In this document: positions 41,715 to 48,642 of the stretch, piece after piece
Numbering within the stretch: the first letter of the stretch is position 1
Layout of the letters: every line of letters starts with the position of its first letter
From: JACKAQ01 sp965227145
Lineage (GTDB): Bacteria; Calditrichota; Calditrichia; RBG-13-44-9; J075
Direction: 5' to 3'
Length of the DNA: 64,000 nucleotides
Assembly (NCBI GenBank): GCA_965227145.1
Contig: OZ245730.1
Span: 496,001 to 560,000 of the forward strand
The notes under the pieces: generated by a model
The model's database searches: none
The model's input: only the letters and a program-made list of their open reading frames with translations
Told to the model about the DNA's origin: nothing
Translations under genes and position numbers: made by a program

Positions 41715-42095
41715 TTAGAATGATGTTGATGAATCGTCCTGACCCAAATGTGTCAATTCATCCAGTTTAAATTTATTTTCTTTATATGCATCGATAATGT
41801 TGTGGGCAAATCCCGGAACGAGTTTGTAAATGGGGATTTTCGCTTTCTGAAAAACGCGCAGTGCGTTGGGATCGCACCAGCCGGTCAGCAACACATCGAT
41901 GCCCAGATTGATCAGCAATTGCGCCGTCAAAATTCCGTTATCGTTCATCGATGTCGCGTTCGGATTGTGCACAATTTTGGATGCCGTTTGAACAGGCCCG
42001 TTCAATTCAAAAATGATATAATATGCCGCGCGCTCAAATTGAAGTTCGACAGGGGAGGACAGATGATTTTCTGAAACGGAAATGGCAACCTTCAT
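41715..42095 (-). CDS. NifX/NifB-type (dinitrogenase iron-molybdenum cofactor family) protein
   Basis: This 127-residue protein shows the NifX-like alpha/beta fold: KVAISVSENHLSSPVELQF at the start, then GILTAQLLINLGIDVLLTGWCDPNALRVFQKAKI and a short acidic tail. Members bind metal clusters or act as scaffold in many anaerobes, even without nitrogen fixation. ATG 42095 has AAAAGG at proper distance; ATG 42101 is the alternative. The upstream gap has a TTGCAA repeat group (42210-42267) and a sigma-54 activator gene, hinting at joint regulation. Confidence 0.7.
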   Translation of the reverse strand: MKVAISVSENHLSSPVELQFERAAYYIIFELNGPVQTASKIVHNPNATSMNDNGILTAQLLINLGIDVLLTGWCDPNALRVFQKAKIPIYKLVPGFAHNIIDAYKENKFKLDELTHLGQDDSSTSF

Positions 42096-42209
42096 TCGCA
42101 TGCCTTTTGTTATTGCAATACCTGAATGAAACCAATACAGTGCCAGAATATCCGGCAGCGGTAACGCTATATTTTTATGGAGTTACAGAAAATGGAGGGA
42201 TTGCGGGGC

Positions 42210-42267
42210 TTGCAATGTTGCACGATTTCGGGTGAAACCATTGCAATTTTGCAACGATTTTTTGCAA
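42210..42267. promoter_or_regulatory. TTGCA(A) motif cluster upstream of the nifX-like gene
   Basis: TTGCA or TTGCAA occurs at 42210, 42218, 42241, 42249 and 42262. Pairs such as TTGCAATGTTGCA look like activator sites. The cluster lies about 120-170 bases upstream of the nifX-like start and next to a sigma-54 activator gene, a usual distance for enhancer sites. No correctly spaced -24/-12 box was found, so the link is tentative. Confidence 0.35.
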
Positions 42268-42302
42268 TGATTTTTCGGAAAGCAATAAATAAAGGTTGGC
42301 AG

Positions 42303-42334
42303 CAGTAGAGGCAATTCATGAATTACCTCTACTG
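42303..42334 (-). terminator. 32-base imperfect palindrome after the activator gene
   Basis: CAGTAGAGG and CCTCTACTG (outer arms, 42303-42311 and 42326-42334) enclose the palindrome AATTCATGAATT with one mismatch between. It lies 20 bases behind the stop of the reverse-strand activator gene. It may be its terminator, although no T run follows, or an operator. Confidence 0.45.
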
Positions 42335-42353
42335 TCGCCTCAGCGAAACTTTC

Positions 42354-44078
42354 TCACGACAACCCGTATTTTTTCATTTTTCGCCAAAGCGTGCTTTTGT
42401 CCATTCCCAACGCTTCCGCCGCTTTGCCGCGATGCCCGTGAAATTGATTGAGCGTATTCTCGATGTGGGTTTTTTCGGCACGCTTTACCGGATCATCCCC
42501 GGAAAGCGGTTCGACCAGCAATTGTGTTTTCAACCGTTTATCCCACAATCGTTCCGGCAGGCATTCGGGATGAATAACGGCGTCGTGGCAGAGCACAAAG
42601 GCGTGTTCCAACGCGTTTTCCAGCGAGCGAATGTTGCCCGGCCAATCGTAATTCTGGATCATCCGGAACGCCGCCGGCGCAATTTCCCGGATCGATTTGT
42701 TAAATTTCCGGCGAAATTTTTCCATAAAATGTTCAACCAGCAGCGGAATATCTTCCATTCGATCCCGCAACGGCGGCAAATGGATGTTGATCACATTCAG
42801 GCGGTAATACAAATCCTCCCGGAAACGTCCGGATGCCACCTCGTCTTCCATATTTTTGTTGGTTGCAGCGATGATGCGAACATCCACTTTGATCGATTTG
42901 GTGCCGCCGACCCGCTCAAACTGACGGGTTTCCAGCACCCGCAGCAGCTTCACCTGCACCGCGGGGGAAATATCACCGATTTCATCCAGAAACAATGTGC
43001 CGTGGTGGGCGAGTTCGAATCTGCCCGGTTTGCTGCGAATGGCGCCGGTAAACGCACCTTTTTCGTGCCCGAACAGCTCGCTTTCCATCAACGTTTCCAC
43101 AAATGCGCTGCAGTTAAGCACCATAAACGGTCCGGGTTTGCGCTCGCTGTTCAGATGGATTGCCCGGGCAACCAATTCTTTGCCGGTGCCGCTTTCTCCG
43201 GTGATCAAAACGGTGCTGTCCGTGTGGCAAACGTTGTCGATCAATTCATAAATTTTTTGCATCGATTTGCTGCGTCCGATGATTTTTTCGAACCGGTAGC
43301 GTTCTTCCAAATGGGTTGTCAGATTTTTGATTTCGGTGATATTTTGGAAGGTTTCCACGCCGCCGATGTGCGCGCCGTTGGCGTCAAACATTGGTGCGGA
43401 ATTGACGCGAACGGGAACGCGCCGGCCATCTTTGCGGATAATTTGCAGTTCGTGATTGTCGGTCGATTGGCGATCCCGCATGGTGCATTCCATGTGGCAA
43501 CCGTTCCGGCAAACCTTCGATTGAAAAATTTCCCAGCAGCGTTTGCCAACCGCTTCCTTTGCGGAATATCCTGTAACGCGTTCCGCCGAAACGTTGAACG
43601 AGGTGATAATCCAGTTTTTATCAATCGTAAATGTGCCTTCCAGCCGGCTGTTGAAAATGGCTTGCAGCCGGTTCCGTTCGTTCAAAATTTCCAGCGATTT
43701 TTCGCGCAGCGATTGGGTCAGATAAGCCATTTCCTGTGTATTCCGGAAAACAAAAACGATGCCGACAATCGGTTTCCCCGGCGGTTTCAGCGGCGTGATG
43801 GAGGCTAAAACGTTAAATTTTTGCCCGTCTGCATTTACGAGGTTAACAGAAAGATTGGAAAAAGATTGCCCTTTTGTGAGCGCGTCTTCGGTGAAACTGT
43901 TTTCGGATGGCGTGTCTTTGAACAGAAATTGATAATCGCGGAATATAATTTCCTGCTCGGCAAAGCCGGTAATCCGTTGGGCTGCCTCGTTGAAAGCGAT
44001 GATTTTTTTATCCCGGTCGATAACGATGATGCCATCCGGCGCCACAACTTCTTCCGGGGGAATTTCCGATTTTTTCAT
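42354..44078 (-). CDS. PAS-PAS sigma-54-dependent transcriptional activator
   Basis: This 574-residue protein has two PAS-like sensor domains in the first 230 residues (IIVIDRDKKIIAFNEAAQRITG and FTIDKNWIITSFNVSAERVTGY, the second with a CxxxC-type stretch SKVCRNGCHMEC). An AAA+ domain follows: Walker A GESGTGKE, GAFTGA loop contacting sigma-54, and Walker B TLFLDEIGD. The C-terminus is a Fis-type helix-turn-helix (GHRGKAAEALGMDKSTLWRKMKKYG). It drives sigma-54 promoters on a cytoplasmic signal. The conserved cysteines in the second PAS could be redox- or metal-linked. ATG 44078; the longer frame to 44123 lacks support. Confidence 0.9.
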   Translation of the reverse strand: MKKSEIPPEEVVAPDGIIVIDRDKKIIAFNEAAQRITGFAEQEIIFRDYQFLFKDTPSENSFTEDALTKGQSFSNLSVNLVNADGQKFNVLASITPLKPPGKPIVGIVFVFRNTQEMAYLTQSLREKSLEILNERNRLQAIFNSRLEGTFTIDKNWIITSFNVSAERVTGYSAKEAVGKRCWEIFQSKVCRNGCHMECTMRDRQSTDNHELQIIRKDGRRVPVRVNSAPMFDANGAHIGGVETFQNITEIKNLTTHLEERYRFEKIIGRSKSMQKIYELIDNVCHTDSTVLITGESGTGKELVARAIHLNSERKPGPFMVLNCSAFVETLMESELFGHEKGAFTGAIRSKPGRFELAHHGTLFLDEIGDISPAVQVKLLRVLETRQFERVGGTKSIKVDVRIIAATNKNMEDEVASGRFREDLYYRLNVINIHLPPLRDRMEDIPLLVEHFMEKFRRKFNKSIREIAPAAFRMIQNYDWPGNIRSLENALEHAFVLCHDAVIHPECLPERLWDKRLKTQLLVEPLSGDDPVKRAEKTHIENTLNQFHGHRGKAAEALGMDKSTLWRKMKKYGLS

Positions 44079-44229
44079 GGTTCCACACTTAATATTCAAA
44101 TGAATATAAATAGCTGCCCGCAATTTTCAAAAGGGTTCTGAACTGCCCGTGGCGATGCACTTTTGCAATCAAAAAGGCGCTCCTTTTCTGTTGATCGCTG
44201 CGAAAAATTGCGCTTCCCCGAAAATAATC

Positions 44230-44258
44230 TTGACAATGCGGGTGCAAATTTGTAAAAT
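44230..44258 (+). promoter_or_regulatory. Promoter of the LacI-family gene
   Basis: TTGACA (44230-44235), a 17-base spacer and TAAAAT (44253-44258) form an almost ideal housekeeping-sigma promoter. The inferred transcription start near 44265 falls inside the candidate operator at 44263-44278, which fits autorepression. Confidence 0.75.
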
Positions 44259-44262
44259 AGCT

Positions 44263-44278
44263 CAAACGATTGCGCAAA
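44263..44278 (+). promoter_or_regulatory. Candidate LacI-type operator at the regulator's own promoter
   Basis: CAAACGATTGCGCAAA (44263-44278) differs at one base from the reverse complement of the site before the first receptor gene (45469-45484). It overlaps the expected transcription start. LacI-family operators are typically palindromes with a central CG. Confidence 0.6.
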
Positions 44279-44304
44279 ACTTGGCACAAAACAAAAGTTA
44301 GCAA

Positions 44305-45366
44305 ATGTCAATTACCATTCACGATATTGCCGCAAAAGCCGGCGTTTCCCTGTCAACCGTTTCGCGGGTGCTGAACGGAAAAGCCAAAAAATATCGCATC
44401 AGTCCGAAAACCGAAGAAACCATTCTGCAATTTGCGGAGGAGTTGAATTACCGCCCCAACAAAATGGCGCAGGGGCTGCGCCTCAAAAAATCGCATACGA
44501 TCGGTTTGGTCGTGCCGGATATCTCCAATCCGTTTTTTGCATACGTTACCCGGGTGATCCAAACCAAAGCCTACGAAATGGGCTACAGTCTGATCGTCTG
44601 CAATACCAACGAAGATCTTTCCACGGAAATCGAGCAAATTGAACTGATGAAAAGCAAAGTGATTGACGGATTTATCGTAATGCCGGTGGGCACGGATTAC
44701 CGCCATCTGGAAACGCTGATCCGCAAAAAGCATCCGCTGGTGCTGCTGGATCGCTGTTTTGATGCGCTGCAAACCAGCTCCGTTGTGGTTGATAATTACG
44801 AAGGTGCGTATCTGGCGACCTCGTATTTGATCGAATGCGGGCATAAAAAAATTGGCATAATTCAAGGTTTACCAGACACTTACACGAACACAGAACGCAT
44901 GCGCGGATATCTGGATGCGTTGCGGCAAAACAATATCGAAGTGAAATCGCAATATATTGTTGGCAAAGATTACCGCCGCGAATCCGGCTATATCGAAACC
45001 AAGCTGCTGCTGAATTTGGAGGAGCGCCCGACGGCGATATTCACCACCAGCGACCTGATCACATTGGGCGCGCTGCAGGCGATTGTCGAGGACAATTACA
45101 AGATTCCGGATGATATTTCCATCGTTTCGTTCGACGATACCGATTTTGCGCCATTCCTTTTTTCCCCGCTGACCGCCGTTCGCCAGCCCAAAGAGTTGAT
45201 GGGCGAGATTGCTGTAAAAATGCTCATCGATGCCATGAACGGCGAAAATACAACCGAAAAACAACGCATTATTCTTAAATCCCAGTTGGTTAAACGGGCG
45301 TCCGTTAAAAGCTTTAACCCGGTTCCGGTTTCAGTAAACTCATTTTCGGGAAACAGCAACCACTAA
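44305..45366 (+). CDS. LacI-family transcriptional regulator of the carbohydrate locus
   Basis: This 353-residue protein has the LacI helix-turn-helix (ITIHDIAAKAGVSLSTVSRVLN, residues 3-24), hinge helix region (NKMAQGLRLKK) and periplasmic-binding-like effector domain (TIGLVVPDISNPFFAYVTRVI, then SIVSFDDTDFAPFLFSPLTAVRQP). It should repress sugar genes until a sugar or sugar phosphate binds. Matching operator candidates lie before its own gene and before the TonB-receptor gene. Its C-terminus extends about 15 residues beyond the usual end. The start ATG 44305 has only a weak ribosome site. Confidence 0.92.
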   Translation: MSITIHDIAAKAGVSLSTVSRVLNGKAKKYRISPKTEETILQFAEELNYRPNKMAQGLRLKKSHTIGLVVPDISNPFFAYVTRVIQTKAYEMGYSLIVCNTNEDLSTEIEQIELMKSKVIDGFIVMPVGTDYRHLETLIRKKHPLVLLDRCFDALQTSSVVVDNYEGAYLATSYLIECGHKKIGIIQGLPDTYTNTERMRGYLDALRQNNIEVKSQYIVGKDYRRESGYIETKLLLNLEERPTAIFTTSDLITLGALQAIVEDNYKIPDDISIVSFDDTDFAPFLFSPLTAVRQPKELMGEIAVKMLIDAMNGENTTEKQRIILKSQLVKRASVKSFNPVPVSVNSFSGNSNH

Positions 45367-45468
45367 CCTGTGCATGGCTCAGCCGCGATAATTGCTGAGC
45401 ATATTTCCTTTTTAAAAAATCAATTTGTTCAAATTTATAAAAGATGCTAAACCCTGAATTATTTGTTA

Positions 45469-45484
45469 TTTGCGCAAACGTTTG
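45469..45484 (+). promoter_or_regulatory. Candidate LacI-type operator before the receptor operon
   Basis: TTTGCGCAAACGTTTG (45469-45484) contains the palindrome CAAACGTTTG with central CG and matches, in reverse orientation, 15 of 16 bases of the site in the regulator's promoter. It lies about 80 bases before the receptor start. No strong -35/-10 pair is visible beside it. Confidence 0.6.
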
Positions 45485-45561
45485 TTCTGATTTGATCGCA
45501 TGATTCATGGCTAAAAAAACGCGACGAAGCAATTGAATACATCCATTTTGGTGACTGTCTG

Positions 45562-48462
45562 ATGAGAAAAAATATTTATAGTGCATCCGGATTTTTAGTA
45601 ATGCTGTGGCTGTTGGCGGGCACCGCTGTGCTGTTCGCCGGAACCGGCGGCAAAATTGCCGGAACCATAACCGATGCCCAAACCGGCGATCCTTTGGTGG
45701 GCGTCAATATTATTGTGGAAGAACTGCAAACCGGCGCATCGTCCGATGCGGATGGCTACTTTTTTATCCTGGGATTGCATCCGGGCAGATACACGGTTTC
45801 ATTTTCATACGTCGGATACAAAACGCTCACGAAAACCGGTATTTTGGTGGTCACGGATCGCACGATTGTGGTGAATGCGACGCTTGAATCCTCGATTATC
45901 GAGGGTGCAGAGGTGACCGTCACCGGGCAGCGCGATATCGTCGAGAAAGATTTGACCGCCAGCGAACAGGTGGTTGGCGATGAGGAAATCCGCAAATCGT
46001 GGATTCGCACGTTGCCGGAATTGCTGGAAACGCAGGTTGGCGTTTTTCAGGGAACCTTTCGCGGATCGTCCAATTTGCAGGCGGTTTATTTACTCGATAA
46101 CCTTAGTGTAAACAGCGGTTTAGTATCTGACAATTATACCAGTTTCAACCTTTCCGCGATACAGGAGCTTTCCGTGCAAACCGGCGGATACAGCGCCGAA
46201 TACGGCGAAGCGCGTTCCGCAATTATCAATGTGGTTGAAAAAGAATCGATCACCGGCATTCACGGCAGTTTTCTCGGACGGATGAAACCGGCGGGCACCT
46301 ACCATTTCGGACCGTATTTATACAGCCGGGACAATTACGATTTTACCAATTACGATCTCGATTACTGGACGGATCAATCCAACGATCCGCTGAGCCGCTT
46401 TTTTCAGCAGGATCCCGCCGAGCTGCTCAGCCAGTGGCAAAGCCAGATTACCCCGAACGACACGCTGGGCAATTACAACGAACGCGCCGAATACGAAACC
46501 GAGGCAACCGTTTACGGTGCGTTGAGCAATCGGGTGAATTTTCTGGTTTCCGGGCGATTCAAACGCGGCGTGGGCATTTATCCGCAAGCCATTCCCTTCA
46601 ATCCCGAACACAATATTCAGGGATACGTTAATTTCAAAATTAACAATAGTTTAAAAATCCGTGTTGGCGGATTTACCGGCGGCTGGGAAAGCTCCGGCAA
46701 TCTTTCCGTGAATTTCAATTCGCTGGAATCGGCGCAGGAATCCGCCTGGCTGATTCCTATGCAGGTGAGCCAGCCGTATTCCCGGCACAAGTTCAACCCG
46801 ATGGGTGCGATTTATCTGCAATGGCCGGAAGAACGGCGCTGGAATCAGGTGTATCTCAAGCTGTCGCATGTGCTGAATCAGAAAACGTTTTACGAAATTA
46901 CCGCGAGCTATTTGCAGGACAAAATGGATCGCTCCGACCGCTACGGCAGAATCCCGGATTCGCTCTATTCCCGCCGCGATGACGAATTTATGATGGTCGA
47001 TCGATACATCAAACAAGGCTATTTTCATGCGTGGGACAAAACATCCAGCAGCGTTTTTCAGCTCAAAGGCGATTTCACCAGCCAGCTCGATAAACACAAT
47101 CTGGTGAAAGCCGGGTTCGGTTTCAAACAGAACGATTTCAGCTACGAGCATTTTATGGGCGTTCACGAAGGCGGCGCGCGCTGGAATCTGGTAAATTTAT
47201 TCGACGGGAAACCGTACGAAGGCAATGTTTATCTGCAGGATAAAATTGAATTTCCGGGGCTGATTCTCAACGCCGGATTGCGGATGGATTTTTTTCACCA
47301 AAACCGCAAGGCTTCGGCAAATATGTTCGATCCGCTGGCGTTCCAGCCCGGCACGCCCGGGCACGATCCGGAGGAGCCGCTCGGTTTTCCCGGCACGCCG
47401 GAAACGGTGGACACCGATCTGAAAATGGCGCTCGCACCGCGATTGGGCATTTCCCACCCGATCAGCCAGCATTCCGTGATGCATTTTTCATACGGTCATT
47501 TTTACCAGCGTCCGTCGTGGACAAAAATGTTCGGCTTTCCGTACGTGAATTACACGGACAGCGACAGCGCCGCACTCGATCCGTATGGCAACCAGTTTAC
47601 TTATATGGAAGAATGGCACGGCTGGTACGGCAATCCCGGAATGGGTTACGAACGCACCGTGCAATACGAACTGGGCATCGATTACGACATTGCCAATCAA
47701 TATAAATTTGACCTGACCGGCTATTACAAAGATGGCAACAACGAAGCCACGGTGATCACCGGCGTTTACGCCGCAACCTATAACACCACCAAAGCGCTGA
47801 TGGTCAGCAACTCCGGCTATTCCGATGTTCGCGGGGTGGAACTGTCGCTGGGCTCGCATTTGCGCGGACCGTTCAATTTTGACGCAAGTTACGATATTTT
47901 TTGGTCTGCCAACGGTGAAGTGGGTTTTAGCCGGTTGTACGAACCGGGTTCGGATTTGATCGACGTGCCCAAAGGCTTGCGCAGCGGCGAGAGCATCTGG
48001 AATAATTTCCACAAAATTAAGCTGACCGGAAATATGTATCTGCCGAAAGGCGGCGGCCCGAAAATGTTTGGCGCAAATCCGTTTGGCGATCTGAATGTGA
48101 ATGCCTATTTCTGGTGGCGCAGCGGCGATCCGTACACCTATCATTCGCCCGGCGATATTTCCACAAAAACGAACAACCGCCGCTGGTTCAGCTATTACCA
48201 GCTTAATTTGAAAATCTCAAAAGGATTCCATTTGCTGAATGTGCGCAGCGAGTTGTCGGTTGATGTTCGCAATGTGTTCAACCAGAAATTTTTGCGGCGG
48301 CTGTATGGCGACGATCTGATTCGCTGGCACGAAAATCCCAATATGCCGGACGAACAGCGGTTGCCGCGCAACAGCTATTCCAACGAGCCGGATGTGTGGA
48401 ATTGGTACACCTACGAAGTGCCGCCGCGCGAGGCGTATCTGCAGTTCAAAATTGATTTTTGA
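45562..48462 (+). CDS. TonB-dependent outer membrane receptor, copy 1
   Basis: This 966-residue protein has a signal peptide (LVMLWLLAGTAVLFAG), a carboxypeptidase-regulatory-like domain (GKIAGTITDAQTGDPLVGVN to about residue 105), a plug domain (DIVEKDLTASEQVV, AVYLLDNLSVNSGL, GGYSAEYGEARSAIINVV) and a 22-strand-type barrel ending in an aromatic C-terminus (LQFKIDF). Such receptors import large nutrients with energy from TonB. No SusD-like partner follows; a paralogue follows instead. Control by the LacI-family protein is inferred from the operator. It is the first gene of the receptor group. Confidence 0.9.
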   Translation: MRKNIYSASGFLVMLWLLAGTAVLFAGTGGKIAGTITDAQTGDPLVGVNIIVEELQTGASSDADGYFFILGLHPGRYTVSFSYVGYKTLTKTGILVVTDRTIVVNATLESSIIEGAEVTVTGQRDIVEKDLTASEQVVGDEEIRKSWIRTLPELLETQVGVFQGTFRGSSNLQAVYLLDNLSVNSGLVSDNYTSFNLSAIQELSVQTGGYSAEYGEARSAIINVVEKESITGIHGSFLGRMKPAGTYHFGPYLYSRDNYDFTNYDLDYWTDQSNDPLSRFFQQDPAELLSQWQSQITPNDTLGNYNERAEYETEATVYGALSNRVNFLVSGRFKRGVGIYPQAIPFNPEHNIQGYVNFKINNSLKIRVGGFTGGWESSGNLSVNFNSLESAQESAWLIPMQVSQPYSRHKFNPMGAIYLQWPEERRWNQVYLKLSHVLNQKTFYEITASYLQDKMDRSDRYGRIPDSLYSRRDDEFMMVDRYIKQGYFHAWDKTSSSVFQLKGDFTSQLDKHNLVKAGFGFKQNDFSYEHFMGVHEGGARWNLVNLFDGKPYEGNVYLQDKIEFPGLILNAGLRMDFFHQNRKASANMFDPLAFQPGTPGHDPEEPLGFPGTPETVDTDLKMALAPRLGISHPISQHSVMHFSYGHFYQRPSWTKMFGFPYVNYTDSDSAALDPYGNQFTYMEEWHGWYGNPGMGYERTVQYELGIDYDIANQYKFDLTGYYKDGNNEATVITGVYAATYNTTKALMVSNSGYSDVRGVELSLGSHLRGPFNFDASYDIFWSANGEVGFSRLYEPGSDLIDVPKGLRSGESIWNNFHKIKLTGNMYLPKGGGPKMFGANPFGDLNVNAYFWWRSGDPYTYHSPGDISTKTNNRRWFSYYQLNLKISKGFHLLNVRSELSVDVRNVFNQKFLRRLYGDDLIRWHENPNMPDEQRLPRNSYSNEPDVWNWYTYEVPPREAYLQFKIDF

Positions 48463-48516
48463 GAAGCGGGAGTCCTCTGCCTTCGCAAGGGCGATAAACC
48501 ATTGCCTGGGTTGACT

Positions 48517-48534
48517 TTCCGGCGGATGCCGGAA
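48517..48534. repeat. Small dispersed palindrome
   Basis: TTCCGGC-GGAT-GCCGGAA (48517-48534) lies in the 180-base gap between the two receptor genes. It resembles the REP-like intergenic hairpins found in many bacterial genomes. Confidence 0.5.
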
Positions 48535-48642
48535 TCTCCAGCCGGTGAAGTGAGGCTTTAATCGCAATACATGCTTTGCTAACTATGAAACCGGCAAATT
48601 ATTTTAGTACATGATGTCAGCAAAATTTATCGAGGTCCATTT

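Noticed and set aside
42110..42150. Sigma-54 promoter before the nifX-like gene
   Set aside because: On the reverse strand TGGCAC is followed at the wrong spacing by TTGG instead of TTGC; the -24/-12 distance does not fit.
42318..43808. Forward 496-codon frame opposite the sigma-54 activator
   Set aside because: The activator has full AAA+ and Fis-type motifs; the antisense frame has none.
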